53,550 nucleotides of DNA from Pseudomonas sp. EpS/L25 (GCF_001512295.1 NZ_LNUP01000001.1:1-53550), one strand, 5' to 3'; shown: positions 8,698-17,888, counted from the stretch's first letter. Numbers and translations are program-made. Notes: a model not told the origin generated them from the sequence alone.

Positions 8698-8870
8698 GAC
8701 AGTCATCCTTAATGCATGCAGGCCGAGCGCTCGCTGGACGGGCTCGCACACCGCGAGGCGTCTTGGCAGCCGAACGTCGCGCTGACATTGCCTACCTTTG
8801 CACAGGCCCACCGCGAACCATTCCGCAATTTCATCGGGCCACTAGTGGCACGCCGCCCAACGGTCGTTTG

Positions 8871-10070
8871 CTAAAAGTTCAGCAGGGCGCTGGCGAATAC
8901 GACGAAGAGCGCGACCACCAGGGGCGACCCCTTCGTGCTCAGCAGCAGCGCCAGGGCGATCATGGCCAGCAGCGGATCGGCGAGACCGTGGATGGCACCG
9001 GTCCAGACCGGATCGTAGAGAGCGGCGAGCAGCAGGCCGACGACGCCGGCGTTGAGTCCGGCGAGGGCGCGCTGCCAGCCTTGGTGCCGGCGCAGGGTCT
9101 GCCAGAACGGCAGGGCGGCCAGCAGGACGAGGGCGCCGGGCAGGAAGATCAGTGCCGTCCAGACCAGGCCGTTCAGCCAGGAGGGCAGCGCGCTGGGGGT
9201 CAGGGCGCCGAGGTAGGCGGCGAAGGTGAACAGCGGGCCGGGCACCGCCTGGGCGAGGCCGTAGCCGGCCAGCACCTGGGCATCGCTGACCAGGCCATTG
9301 GGCACCACCACTGCCTGCAGCAGCGGCAGCACCACGTGGCCGCCACCGAACACCAGGGCGCCGGCGCGGTAGACGCCTTCTGCCAGGGAGAGCCCAGGCG
9401 TGTCGGTGAGCGCCGTCCACAGCGGCAGAAGCGCCAGCGGCAGCGCGAAGAGCACCAGAGCCAGGCCACCATGGCGGCGGGACAGGCCAGGGTCCTGGCC
9501 CAGGCCCGGCGGGGTGGTCGGCGCCGCCAGCAGGAAGCGCCCGACCAGGGCGGCCAGGGCCAGCCCCAGCAGCTGTCCTGCCACCCCGGGCAGCCCGAGC
9601 ATCAGGCCGGCGACCATCAGCGCCAGGGTGCGGCGCCGGGCATCCGGGCACAGCGACCGCCCCATACTCCATACCGCCTGGGCCACCACCGCCACGGCGA
9701 ACACCTTGAGGCCGTGGACGACGCCCGAGTCGGCCAGCTGTGGATACCGCGCCAGCCCCAGGGCGCAGCCGATCAGCAGCAGCGCGGAGGGCAGGGTGAA
9801 GCCGAGCCAGGCTGCCAGCACTCCCCAGCCCCCGGCGCGGCCCAGGCCCAGGGCCATGCCGACCTGGCTGCTGGTGGGGCCGGGCAACAGCTGGCAGAGG
9901 GCGACCAGCTCGGCGTAGGCCGTCTCGTCCAGCCAGCGGCGGCGGACGACGAAGGCTTGGCGGAAGTAGCCGAGGTGGGCGATGGGGCCACCGAAGCTGG
10001 TGCAGCCCAGGCGCAGGAAGATCAGGAAGACCTGCCAGGGACTGTCGTGGTCGCGAGGGGCCTGCTGCAT
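8871..10070 (-). CDS. chrA: Chromate transporter, ChrA family (long, two CHR domains)
   Basis: 399 residues and about ten hydrophobic segments. The two CHR halves show the family motifs twice: TSFGGP with LLPGP in the N-terminal half, and FGGGH with AVPGP in the C-terminal half. Members export chromate across the inner membrane in exchange for protons or sulfate. The gene begins 11 bases after the end of arsC on the same strand, so it appears to be the last gene of an arsR-acr3-arsC-chrA transcription unit. That places a chromate pump under probable arsenic control. Confidence 0.93.
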   Translation of the reverse strand: MQQAPRDHDSPWQVFLIFLRLGCTSFGGPIAHLGYFRQAFVVRRRWLDETAYAELVALCQLLPGPTSSQVGMALGLGRAGGWGVLAAWLGFTLPSALLLIGCALGLARYPQLADSGVVHGLKVFAVAVVAQAVWSMGRSLCPDARRRTLALMVAGLMLGLPGVAGQLLGLALAALVGRFLLAAPTTPPGLGQDPGLSRRHGGLALVLFALPLALLPLWTALTDTPGLSLAEGVYRAGALVFGGGHVVLPLLQAVVVPNGLVSDAQVLAGYGLAQAVPGPLFTFAAYLGALTPSALPSWLNGLVWTALIFLPGALVLLAALPFWQTLRRHQGWQRALAGLNAGVVGLLLAALYDPVWTGAIHGLADPLLAMIALALLLSTKGSPLVVALFVVFASALLNF

Positions 10071-10081
10071 GGCGGCCCGGC

Positions 10082-10507
10082 TCAGCTATGCGGCGTCACG
10101 GGAGGTACCACCCCTTCGCCGTCTTCCTTGACGAAGGGGCCGCGCTGCGGATCGGGCAGGATCTCCAGCACCCGCTCCGAAGGACGGCAGAGTCGGGTGC
10201 CCAAGGGCGTCACCACGATGGGTCTATTGATCAGGATGGGATGGCGCAGCATGGCGGCGATCAGCTCGGCATCGCTCAGGTGCGGATCGTCCAGCCCCAG
10301 CTCGGCATAGGGCGTGCCCTTCTGCCGCAGCAGGTCGCGCAGCGGAATGCCCAGGGCGTCGATCAGCCGTTCCAGTTGTGCCTGGTCGGGCGGGGTCTCC
10401 AGGTAGTGGATGACCTCCGGCTCGACGCCGCTGTTGCGGATCAGGCCCAGCACGTTGCGCGAGGTGCCGCAGGCGGGGTTGTGGTAGATCGTGATGGCGC
10501 TGGTCAT
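10082..10507 (-). CDS. arsC: Arsenate reductase, glutaredoxin-coupled type
   Basis: 141 residues. ArsC/Spx-type thioredoxin fold with the catalytic loop HNPACGTSRN (Cys13) near the N-terminus and the arginine-bearing phrase NRPIVVTPLGTRLCRP, as in the E. coli R773-type enzyme. It reduces arsenate to arsenite using glutathione/glutaredoxin, feeding the Acr3 efflux pump. The start overlaps the acr3 stop by four bases (ATGA), indicating translational coupling. Cytoplasmic. Confidence 0.95.
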   Translation of the reverse strand: MTSAITIYHNPACGTSRNVLGLIRNSGVEPEVIHYLETPPDQAQLERLIDALGIPLRDLLRQKGTPYAELGLDDPHLSDAELIAAMLRHPILINRPIVVTPLGTRLCRPSERVLEILPDPQRGPFVKEDGEGVVPPVTPHS

Positions 10508-11589
10508 GACCGGTCTCGACGAGAGGAGGGGGCTCCGCCTTCGTACCAGGCGCGCGAGCCGTTCACCAGACGCACGACCAGCAGCATCAGCGGTACCTCG
10601 ATGAGGACGCCCACCACGGTAGCCAGGGCGGCGCCGGAGTGGAAGCCGAACAGGCTGATGGCGGCGGCCACGGCCAGTTCGAAGAAGTTGCTGGCGCCGA
10701 TCAGCGCCGAGGGGCAGGCGACGCTGTGCGCCTCGCCCACCAGCCGATTCAGCCAGTAGGCCAGCGCCGAATTGAACAGCACCTGGATCAGGATGGGCAC
10801 CGCCAGCAGGGCGATGACCAGCGGCTGGGCCAGGATGGCCTCGCCCTGGAAGGCGAACAGCAGCACCAGGGTGGCCAGCAGCGCCGCCATGGAAAGCGGG
10901 CCCAGGCGCGCCAGGGTGCGCTCGAAGGTGGCCTGGCCCCGGCGCAGCAGGGCGCGGCGCCAGAGCTGGGCGAGGATCACCGGCAGCACCAGGTAGAGGA
11001 CCACCGAGAGCAGCAGGGTGGCCCAGGGTACCGCGATCGACGACAGCCCCAGCAGCAGGCCGACGATGGGGGCGAAGGCGAACACCATGAGGGTGTCGTT
11101 CAGGGCGACCTGGGACAGGGTGAACAGCGGGTCGCCCTGGGTGAGCCGGCTCCAGACGAAGACCATGGCGGTGCAGGGCGCCGCCGCCAGCAGGATGAGG
11201 CCGGCGATGTAGCTGTCCAGTTGGTCCGCCGGCAGCCAGGCGGCGAAGAGCTGGCGCACGAACAGCCAGGCCAGCAGCGCCATGGAGAAGGGCTTGACCG
11301 CCCAGTTGACGAAGAGGGTGACGCCGATCCCGCGCCAGTGCCGGCGGACCTGGCCCAAGGCGCCGAAGTCCACCTTGAGCAGCATGGGCACGATCATGAT
11401 CCAGATCAGCAGCCCGACCGGCAGGTTGACCTGGGCCACTTCGAGCCGACCGACGGTGCGGAAGAGGCCTGGCGCCAACTGCCCGAGGGCGATGCCGGCC
11501 AGGATGCAGAGCGCGACCCAGAGGCTGAGGTAGCGCTCGAAGGTATTCAGGTGGGGAGCTGCCGGTGGGCAGGCGGACGGACTGTTCAT
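10504..11589 (-). CDS. acr3: Arsenite efflux permease, ACR3 family
   Basis: 361 residues with about ten membrane segments (for example LWVALCILAGIALGQL and IAGLILLAAAPCTAMVFVWS). The APCTAMVFVWS segment contains the conserved cysteine needed for arsenite transport in ACR3 proteins. It exports arsenite made by ArsC. It lies between arsR (43-base gap) and arsC (four-base overlap), a standard resistance operon. Confidence 0.95.
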   Translation of the reverse strand: MNSPSACPPAAPHLNTFERYLSLWVALCILAGIALGQLAPGLFRTVGRLEVAQVNLPVGLLIWIMIVPMLLKVDFGALGQVRRHWRGIGVTLFVNWAVKPFSMALLAWLFVRQLFAAWLPADQLDSYIAGLILLAAAPCTAMVFVWSRLTQGDPLFTLSQVALNDTLMVFAFAPIVGLLLGLSSIAVPWATLLLSVVLYLVLPVILAQLWRRALLRRGQATFERTLARLGPLSMAALLATLVLLFAFQGEAILAQPLVIALLAVPILIQVLFNSALAYWLNRLVGEAHSVACPSALIGASNFFELAVAAAISLFGFHSGAALATVVGVLIEVPLMLLVVRLVNGSRAWYEGGAPSSRRDRS

Positions 11590-11632
11590 GATGGGCCTGG
11601 CGGTGGAATGGGTCGGCAGCGGTCGAAGGGGA

Positions 11633-11962
11633 TCAGCAGCAACGCGCGGCGTCGCTGACCGCGCAGTTGGCGCCGGCGCAGCAATGTTCGGTGAGATAGC
11701 CGAGCAGCGCGTTCATCTGGTCATAGGCCGCGCGATAGATCAGGTTGCGCCCCTGTTGCTCCACGCTGACGAGACCGGCCGTGGCCAGCTCCTTGAGGTG
11801 GAAGGACAGGTTGCTGCGGGCGACCCCGAGCTGGTCGGCCAACTGGCTGGGTGTGAGGCCATCCGCTCCGGCGACCACCAGGGCGCGAAAGACCCGCAGG
11901 CGCTGGGTGTGGGCGAGGGCGGCGAGGGCGGCGAGGGCGGATACGGCGAGGGCTTCGTGCAT
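11633..11962 (-). CDS. arsR: ArsR-family arsenic-responsive repressor, C-terminal-cysteine type
   Basis: 109 residues from ATG 11962. Winged HTH: LTPSQLADQLGVARSNLSFH. The classical ELCVCDL metal motif of R773 ArsR is absent. Instead the C-terminus carries HCCAGANC (C94, C95, C100) and a terminal CC, the arrangement of the Acidithiobacillus-type ArsR in which three C-terminal cysteines bind arsenite. The start is placed at the family-typical MHEALAV; no ribosome site precedes it, but a TATTAT -10-like box ends about 7 bases upstream, so a leaderless mRNA is likely. A longer frame to 12007 lacks support. Confidence 0.9.
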   Translation of the reverse strand: MHEALAVSALAALAALAHTQRLRVFRALVVAGADGLTPSQLADQLGVARSNLSFHLKELATAGLVSVEQQGRNLIYRAAYDQMNALLGYLTEHCCAGANCAVSDAARCC

Positions 11963-11992
11963 GATTCGATAATACAAGGATCGTTGAATCAT
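11961..11992 (-). promoter_or_regulatory. Candidate ArsR operator and promoter of the ars-chr operon
   Basis: ATGATTC (11961-11967) and GAATCAT (11986-11992) form an inverted repeat reaching the arsR start codon, with a TATTAT -10-like box between the arms on the minus strand. Repressor binding would cover both promoter and start codon. The repeat is visible; ArsR binding is inference. Confidence 0.6.
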
Positions 11993-12031
11993 AGAAAGAT
12001 ACCGCACCGTTGCTTCCCGGTCGAGCCCCGC

Positions 12032-12919
12032 TCAGCTGCGCAGCTGCCGCAACGCCTCCAGCACCTGCTGCAGGGCACGGCTCAGGGGTTTGTCGCGGCG
12101 CAGTACCAGGGCGAGGGTGCGGGTCAGCGGCGGTGCCACGGGCTGGACGCGCAGGCCGTGGCGATGATGCTCGGTGGCCACGGCGATGCCCGGCACCAGG
12201 CTGTAGCCGAGGCCGGCGGCCACCAGTTCCTTGAGCGCCTCGATGCTGCCCAGCTCCATCACCGGGCGGCTGGCCTGGCCGGCGCGGCGGAACCAGTCAT
12301 CGATCAATAAGCGGGTGCTGCTGCCGGTCTCGAAGGCCAGCAGCGGCGTCTCGGCCAGGTCCTGCGGGGCGAGGGGGCGCTGCGGCAGGGGGCTGGCCGG
12401 TGGCAGCAGGGCGACGAAGACGTCGTCCAGCAGCGACTCCACCTGGAGGTTGCGGCCGCTGGCGGGCAGGGTGACCAGGCCCAGGTCGAGGCGGTTGTCC
12501 TCCACCGCGCGCAGCACGTCCAGGGTATTGCCGGTGCTGACGCGCACGTCCAGCTGGGGAAAGCGCTGGCGCAACTGGCCCAGCAGTGGCGGCAATAGAT
12601 GGATGCAGGCGGTGGCCCCGGTGCCGATGGCGACCCGTCCGGTGATGGTCTCGCCGTGGCTGGCCAGGGCCTGCAGCGCCTGGTCCACGGTGCCCTGGAT
12701 GCGCTCGGCATGGTCCAGCAGGATGGTACCGGCGGCGGTGGGCTTGAGGCTGCGGCCGAGACGCTCCAGCAGCTTGAGGCCAAGCCGTCGTTCCAGCTGG
12801 CGGATCTGCAGGCTCACCGCCGGCTGGCTCAGCCCCAGGCGATCGGCCGCGGCGGAAAAGCTGCCGGTGGCGACCACCTGGACGAAGGTTTGCAACTGAG
12901 TGAGATTGAGCTCGGCCAT
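12032..12919 (-). CDS. LysR-family transcriptional regulator (CysB/CbbR-like)
   Basis: 295 residues. N-terminal HTH LQTFVQVVATGSFSAAADRL then LSQPAVSLQIRQLERRLG; effector-binding domain from about residue 90 (GRVAIGTGATACIHLLPPLL ... LVAAGLGYSLVPGIAV). The start ATG 12919 is at the usual family distance from the HTH. Divergent from the acetyltransferase/MFS pair at 13022, which it may regulate; the 102-base gap between them should hold both promoters. Confidence 0.93.
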   Translation of the reverse strand: MAELNLTQLQTFVQVVATGSFSAAADRLGLSQPAVSLQIRQLERRLGLKLLERLGRSLKPTAAGTILLDHAERIQGTVDQALQALASHGETITGRVAIGTGATACIHLLPPLLGQLRQRFPQLDVRVSTGNTLDVLRAVEDNRLDLGLVTLPASGRNLQVESLLDDVFVALLPPASPLPQRPLAPQDLAETPLLAFETGSSTRLLIDDWFRRAGQASRPVMELGSIEALKELVAAGLGYSLVPGIAVATEHHRHGLRVQPVAPPLTRTLALVLRRDKPLSRALQQVLEALRQLRS

Positions 12920-13021
12920 GCCAAGGTTTTCACTTATACGAGGGATAACGGAGCATAGCTTTATCTTTGGCTGCTCGTCCCGGCATGATCGCCTCTTCGA
13001 CTCCCTGGATGGACAACCTTC

Positions 13022-13555
13022 GTGAACACCGCTCTGCAACTGCGCGACGCCACCCCCGCCGATCTCCCCGCCATCCAGGCCATCTACGCCCCCCACGTGC
13101 TGCACGGCTCGGCGAGCTTCGAGGTGGAGCCGCCCGACGCGGCGGAACTGGGCCGGCGCCTGGCCACCGTGCGCGCGGCCGGGTTGCCCTACCGGGTGGC
13201 GGTGCTGGACGGCGAGGTGGTGGGCTATGCCTATGCCACGCTCTATCGACCGCGCCCGGCCTATCGCCACACGGCGGAAGATTCGGTGTACGTGCGTGAC
13301 GGCCTGGGTGGGCAGGGCATCGGCCAGAGATTGCTGGCGCAGGTGATCGAAGGCTGCACGGCAGCGGGCTTTCGGCAGTTGGTGGCGGTGATCGGCGACA
13401 GCGCCAACCAGGCGTCCATCGCCTTGCACCGCCGCCTCGGCTTTCGCGCGGTGGGCACCTTCGAGGCGGTGGGCTTCAAGCACGGCCGCTGGCTCGATTC
13501 GGTGCTGATGCAGCTCAGCCTGGGCGAGGGTGATCGCACGCCGGGCCGCCGCTGA
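13022..13555 (+). CDS. GNAT N-acetyltransferase, phosphinothricin-acetyltransferase-like
   Basis: 177 residues starting at GTG. The opening RDATPADLPAIQAIYAPHVL and the acetyl-CoA loop GLGGQGIGQRLL (a Q/RxxGxG/A motif) place it in the Pat/YncA branch of GNAT enzymes, which acetylate phosphinothricin, methionine sulfoximine or related amines. Substrate not determinable here. Its stop overlaps the start of the MFS gene (TGATG), so the two are co-translated. Confidence 0.9.
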   Translation: MNTALQLRDATPADLPAIQAIYAPHVLHGSASFEVEPPDAAELGRRLATVRAAGLPYRVAVLDGEVVGYAYATLYRPRPAYRHTAEDSVYVRDGLGGQGIGQRLLAQVIEGCTAAGFRQLVAVIGDSANQASIALHRRLGFRAVGTFEAVGFKHGRWLDSVLMQLSLGEGDRTPGRR

Positions 13556-14715
13556 TGACGCCGATGCCGAGCGACCGCGCCATCTGGCAGCTGGGCCTGA
13601 TGCAGCTGCTGGCCTGGGGGCTGGCCTTCTACCTGCCAGGCGTGTACGGACCGGCGATGGTGGCGGGGCTGGGTTGGGACGCGCGCTGGGTCTACGGTGG
13701 CTTCTCCCTGGCGATGCTGACCATGGGCTTGGTCTCGCCTTTCAGTGGTGCACTGATCGAGCGGTTGGGGGGGTGCCGGACCCTGCAGCTCGGCCTGGTG
13801 CTGGATGCCCTGGGCTGCCTGGGGCTGGCCGCCGCGCACTCGGCGCCGCTCTTCTATCTGGCCTGGGTGGTCCTGGGCGTGGGCATGCGGCTGTCGCTCT
13901 ACGACGCCGCCTTCGCCACCCTGGCGCGGTTGGCCGGTGAGCGCTCACGGGCAGTGATGGTACGCATCACCCTGCTCGGTGGCCTGGCCTCGGCGGTGTT
14001 CTGGCCACTGAGGCACTGGCTGCTGGAGACCCTGGGTTGGCGTCTGGGGCTGGTGGTCTACGCCGGTATCGCCCTGGCTGGTTTGGTGCTCCTGCTGCCG
14101 CTGCCCAATGTGCGCGGGCGACTGCCCAGTGCCGCGCTGCCCGCGTTGACGGGCGACGCCTCGCCACGCTTGGCGGGGGTGCTGTTCGCCACGGGTATGG
14201 CGCTGATCGGTTTCCTGTCGGCGGGCTTGTCGGCCCATCTGCCGGCGCTGCTGGCCGAGCGCGGCGTGCCGGTGGGGGTGGCGGCGCTCTGGGGCATCGG
14301 CCAGGTCTGCGCGCGGCTGGCGGAGCTGGCCTCCGGGCAGCGGCTGGCGGCGCGTCAACTCAATCTGCTGCTGGGCCTGGGATTGCCGCTCAGCTTCGCC
14401 CTGGCCCTGGCGAGCGAAGGCCATCTCGGCCTCACTGCCGGTTTCGTCTTTCTCTACGGCGCCCTCAATGGCCTGGTGGCGGTGCTGCGCGCCAGCTTGC
14501 CGCTGGAGTTGTTCGACCGGGCCCTCTATGCCCGGCTGACCGGCAAGCTCCTGGCGCCGAGCTTCCTGCTCTCGGCGGCGGCGCCCTGGTGCTACGCCCT
14601 GGCCCGGGAACACTGGGGCGCCCCCGGCCTGCTCGCCTTGTGCCTGCTGGTCAGCCTGGGGGTGACCCTGGCGGCCGTGGGACTGCTGGGACGACGGCAC
14701 GCGGTGGTGGGCTAG
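13555..14715 (+). CDS. MFS transporter
   Basis: 386 residues with about 12 hydrophobic segments. Overall similarity to small MFS carriers that follow GNAT genes is suggested, but no substrate-specific motif is recognised. The start overlaps the preceding stop by one base, indicating coupling with the acetyltransferase; together they could detoxify and export the same compound (inference). Convergent with the aldolase gene, whose end overlaps by four bases. Confidence 0.88.
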   Translation: MTPMPSDRAIWQLGLMQLLAWGLAFYLPGVYGPAMVAGLGWDARWVYGGFSLAMLTMGLVSPFSGALIERLGGCRTLQLGLVLDALGCLGLAAAHSAPLFYLAWVVLGVGMRLSLYDAAFATLARLAGERSRAVMVRITLLGGLASAVFWPLRHWLLETLGWRLGLVVYAGIALAGLVLLLPLPNVRGRLPSAALPALTGDASPRLAGVLFATGMALIGFLSAGLSAHLPALLAERGVPVGVAALWGIGQVCARLAELASGQRLAARQLNLLLGLGLPLSFALALASEGHLGLTAGFVFLYGALNGLVAVLRASLPLELFDRALYARLTGKLLAPSFLLSAAAPWCYALAREHWGAPGLLALCLLVSLGVTLAAVGLLGRRHAVVG

Positions 14716-15464
14716 CGACACCAGTCGGGGCGCTGGTCCTCGATCAGCGACAGCGCCGCCTGCCAGGCCAGGTCGATCAGGCCCTCGGCGCCATCGGCCT
14801 GGAATTGCGCGGCGGTGTGCCGGCAGACGGCTTCGCTGGGATGGTGCAGCGGCACCCCGCCGGCCAGGGCCTGGACCTGGGCCTGGCAGGCGCGCTCCAG
14901 GAAATAGATCTCGTGGAAGGCTTCCGCCGGGGTGGCGCCGCCCACCAGCAGGCCGTGATTGCGCAGGATCATCGCCTTGTGCGGGCCCAGATCGGCGACC
15001 AGTCGGGCGCGTTCGTCCAGCGACAGGGCGATGCCCTCGTAGGTGTGGTAGGCCAGGTGGCCATAGAACTTCAGGGCATGCTGGGTGAGCGGCAGCAGGC
15101 CGTCGCGCTGGGCGGCCACCGCCATGCCGGCCGCGGTGTGGGTGTGGATCACGCAGTGCAGGTCCGGGCGGGCGGCGTGGATCGCCGAGTGGATGACGAA
15201 GCCGGCGACGTTGACCAACTGGTCGCCGAAGGGCCCGGGCTGCGCCTGGCCATCCAGGTCGATCAGCACCAGGTCGCTGGCGGTCATGCGTTCGAAGGGC
15301 ACCCCGTATCTGTTGATCAGGAAGAGGTCGCTCGTCCCCGGCAGGCGCAGGGTGATGTGGGTGTCGATCAGGTCGGTCATGCGGTAGTGGGCGATCAGCC
15401 GGTACAGCGCGGCCAGTTCGCAGCGCGCCTGCCATTCGCCAGGATGCAGGTCGGCAGTGCTCAT
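14712..15464 (-). CDS. Class II aldolase/adducin family protein
   Basis: 250 residues. The zinc-binding HTHT (CVIHTHTAAG), a downstream YHTYEG and the NHGLLVGG loop are typical of the L-fuculose-phosphate aldolase/adducin fold, with residues for a metal-dependent aldol or decarboxylation reaction. Last gene of the 19779-14712 operon; its start overlaps the ABC gene's stop by four bases. Its product may cleave the oxidised or isomerised substrate imported by that system; the actual substrate is unknown. Confidence 0.9.
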   Translation of the reverse strand: MSTADLHPGEWQARCELAALYRLIAHYRMTDLIDTHITLRLPGTSDLFLINRYGVPFERMTASDLVLIDLDGQAQPGPFGDQLVNVAGFVIHSAIHAARPDLHCVIHTHTAAGMAVAAQRDGLLPLTQHALKFYGHLAYHTYEGIALSLDERARLVADLGPHKAMILRNHGLLVGGATPAEAFHEIYFLERACQAQVQALAGGVPLHHPSEAVCRHTAAQFQADGAEGLIDLAWQAALSLIEDQRPDWCR

Positions 15465-17020
15465 GTCGTGATTTCCTCGGCGACGGGGGTGGCGGCGGGG
15501 GCGGTCAGGCCCATGAACTGGCGGATGCGCGGATCGCAGTGGCCCTGACGGATCGCCTCGGGCGTGGCGTCGGTGTGGATCACGCCGTTTTCCATGAAGA
15601 TCACCCGGTCGGCGATGGACAGGGCGAAGTCCATCTCGTGGGTGACGATCAGTAGGGTCATGCCTTCGTCGGCCAGGGTGCGGATCACCTTGAGCACCTC
15701 GCCCACCAGCTCCGGGTCCAGGGCCGAGGTGGGTTCGTCGAACAGCATGATGTCCGGCGCCATGGCCAGGGCGCGGGCGATGGCGACCCGCTGCTGCTGG
15801 CCGCCGGAGAGCTGGTGCGGATACTTGTGGGCATGGGCCAGCAGGCCGACCTTGTCCAGCAGCGCCAGGGCGCGCTGGCGTAGTTCGCCCGCCTGGGCGT
15901 CGCGCTGCTGGCGTGGCGCCAGGGTGACGTTGCCCAGCAGGGTCAGGTGTGGAAAGAGGTTGAAGCCCTGGAACACCATGCCCAGGTGCCGCAGCCCTTC
16001 GCGCAGCCGCCGCCGGGGCGTGCGCTCGCCGGCGCGGATGAAGCCTTCGCCGAACAGCAGGATCTCGCCGTCATCCAGGCTTTCCAGGCCGTTGAGGGTG
16101 CGGATCAGCGAGGTCTTGCCCGAGCCCGAGGGGCCGATCAGTGCCAGCACCTCGCCCCGGCCGACCTTGAGGTCGATGCCCTTGAGCACCTCCTGGGCAC
16201 CGTAGCGCTTGCGCACGCCGCGCAGCTCCAGCACCGGCGGATCGCCCGGGCGGGGGGCGGGGAAGCGTGGGCCGGCATCCTTGGGCAGGCCGGCCCTCAG
16301 GGCGGCTTCGGCGGGGCCGTCGAGGGTACCCGGGCGGCGCCGGCCGAGGTCCAGGTAGCGTTCCAGCGCCTGCAGCAGCCAGCCGAACAGGGTGACGATG
16401 AGCACGTAGTAGACGGCCACCGCGGCCAGGGTCTCCAGCACCAGGAAGTTGGCGGCATAGAGTTGCTGGCCGACCTTGAGGATCTCGGTCAGGGAGATCA
16501 CCGAGATCAGCGAGGTCAGCTTGACCACGGTGATGTATTCGTTGATCAGGGTGGGCAGGGCGATGCGCAGGGCCTGGGGGATGACGATCAACCGCTGGAT
16601 GTTCAGCGTCCCCAGGGTCAGGGCGCGCCCGGCTTCACGTTGGCCCTTGGCCACCGCCAGCAGGCCGCCGCGATGGATCTCGGCCATGTAGGCGGTTTCG
16701 GTGAGCACCAGCGCCAGCAGCCCGGAAATGAAGGGATTCGACAGCAGCGGGCCGCTCATGGGCAGCAGCTGTGGCAGGTTGTAGACGAACACCACCAGCA
16801 CCAGCAGGGGCACGCTGCGGAAGAACCAGATGTAGCCGCCCAGGGGCCAGCGTAGCCAGGCCGGTCCGTGCAGCCGCGCCGAGGCTACCAGGAAGCCCAG
16901 CGCCAGCCCGATCAGCCAGGCCAGGCCGCTGAGCTGGACCACGGTGACGCAGGCCTTCCAGAAGGCCGGCAGGGAGAACAGCGAGAAGAAGTAGGGCCAA
17001 TCGAATTGCATGGGGATCAC
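15461..17020 (-). CDS. Fused polar-amino-acid-type ABC permease and ATPase
   Basis: 519 residues. Residues ~1-225 are a HisMQ/GlnP-type permease (several membrane segments, EAA-like loop EAGRALTLGTLNIQRLIVIP). After a linker, residues ~265-510 form a complete ABC ATPase: Walker A GPSGSGKTS, Q-loop VFQGFNLFPH, signature LSGGQQQR, Walker B IMLFDEPTSALD and H-loop VTHEMD. Such fusions occur in some proteobacterial uptake systems for amino-acid-like solutes. It pairs with the binding protein encoded just upstream. Confidence 0.94.
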   Translation of the reverse strand: MIPMQFDWPYFFSLFSLPAFWKACVTVVQLSGLAWLIGLALGFLVASARLHGPAWLRWPLGGYIWFFRSVPLLVLVVFVYNLPQLLPMSGPLLSNPFISGLLALVLTETAYMAEIHRGGLLAVAKGQREAGRALTLGTLNIQRLIVIPQALRIALPTLINEYITVVKLTSLISVISLTEILKVGQQLYAANFLVLETLAAVAVYYVLIVTLFGWLLQALERYLDLGRRRPGTLDGPAEAALRAGLPKDAGPRFPAPRPGDPPVLELRGVRKRYGAQEVLKGIDLKVGRGEVLALIGPSGSGKTSLIRTLNGLESLDDGEILLFGEGFIRAGERTPRRRLREGLRHLGMVFQGFNLFPHLTLLGNVTLAPRQQRDAQAGELRQRALALLDKVGLLAHAHKYPHQLSGGQQQRVAIARALAMAPDIMLFDEPTSALDPELVGEVLKVIRTLADEGMTLLIVTHEMDFALSIADRVIFMENGVIHTDATPEAIRQGHCDPRIRQFMGLTAPAATPVAEEITT

Positions 17021-17066
17021 CAGGCGTCGTCGCCACGGCGGAGGCCGTGGCGGCTCGGCTCCTCGC

Positions 17067-17861
17067 TCAGTTCGCCGGGGCGTCTTCCAGGTTGTACTTC
17101 TTCAGCAGCGCCGCGTAGTCGCCGGAGGCCCGGACCTTGGCGAAGGCGTCCTCGAGGGCCTGCTTCAGGGCCTCGTTGTCCTTGCGCAGGTAGATGCCGA
17201 GGGTCTCCTTGTACACCAGTTCCGGCGAGGTGATGCGCACCCGGCCGCGGGAGCGCTCGACGATCTGGCTGGCGGCGCCGCCGATCTCCATCTGGGCGTC
17301 CACGTTGCCGGCCAGCATGGCCTGGGTGGCTTCCGGCGCCGAGGGGAACTCGCTCACGGCGATGGCGCCCTTGCCCTGGGGCACGCAGGTGTCGGCGGAA
17401 AGCTTCTGCAGCTTGGCGACCCAGGTGGTGCCACGCTGCAGGCCTACCTTCAGGCCGCAGAGATCTTCCGGCACCTTGGGCGCCTGGGCGCCACCAGCCT
17501 TGGTCATGATGGCCGCGCCGGTCCGCGCATAGGGGATGGCGAGGGCCTGGGCGGTGCGCTCCGGGGTGATGTACATGCCGGAGATCACGGTGTCGAAGTG
17601 GTTGGACTTCAGGCCCAGGATCAGCCCGGCGAACTCGGTGTTGACGAAGTCGGCCTTGAGTCCCAGCTGCTTGGCCAGGTCGGTGGCGAAGTCCGGATCG
17701 GAGCCCACCACCTTGTCGCCGTCGAAGGATTCGAAGGGTGGGTAGGTGATGTCCATGCCGACCTTCAGCACGCCGGGGGTGACGGTCTTGACCTCGGCCT
17801 GGGCCGCGCAGGCCAGGCTGCCCAACAGGATGACGCTCAGGGATTTGCGCAGGATGTTCAT
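17067..17861 (-). CDS. Periplasmic substrate-binding protein of the amino-acid ABC system (SBP_bac_3)
   Basis: 264 residues. Signal peptide of about 22 residues (MNILRKSLSVILLGSLACAAQA). The mature part shows the SBP_bac_3 pattern: VGMDITYPPFESFDGDKVVG, then SDPDFATDLAKQLG, then the VISGMYITPERTAQ and ALEDAFAKVRASGDY phrases. It would deliver the substrate to the fused permease-ATPase 46 bases downstream. Ligand unknown; the family binds polar amino acids, opines and similar compounds. Confidence 0.93.
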   Translation of the reverse strand: MNILRKSLSVILLGSLACAAQAEVKTVTPGVLKVGMDITYPPFESFDGDKVVGSDPDFATDLAKQLGLKADFVNTEFAGLILGLKSNHFDTVISGMYITPERTAQALAIPYARTGAAIMTKAGGAQAPKVPEDLCGLKVGLQRGTTWVAKLQKLSADTCVPQGKGAIAVSEFPSAPEATQAMLAGNVDAQMEIGGAASQIVERSRGRVRITSPELVYKETLGIYLRKDNEALKQALEDAFAKVRASGDYAALLKKYNLEDAPAN

Positions 17862-17888
17862 GGGATGCTCCGGGGGTTGTCGTTATGG

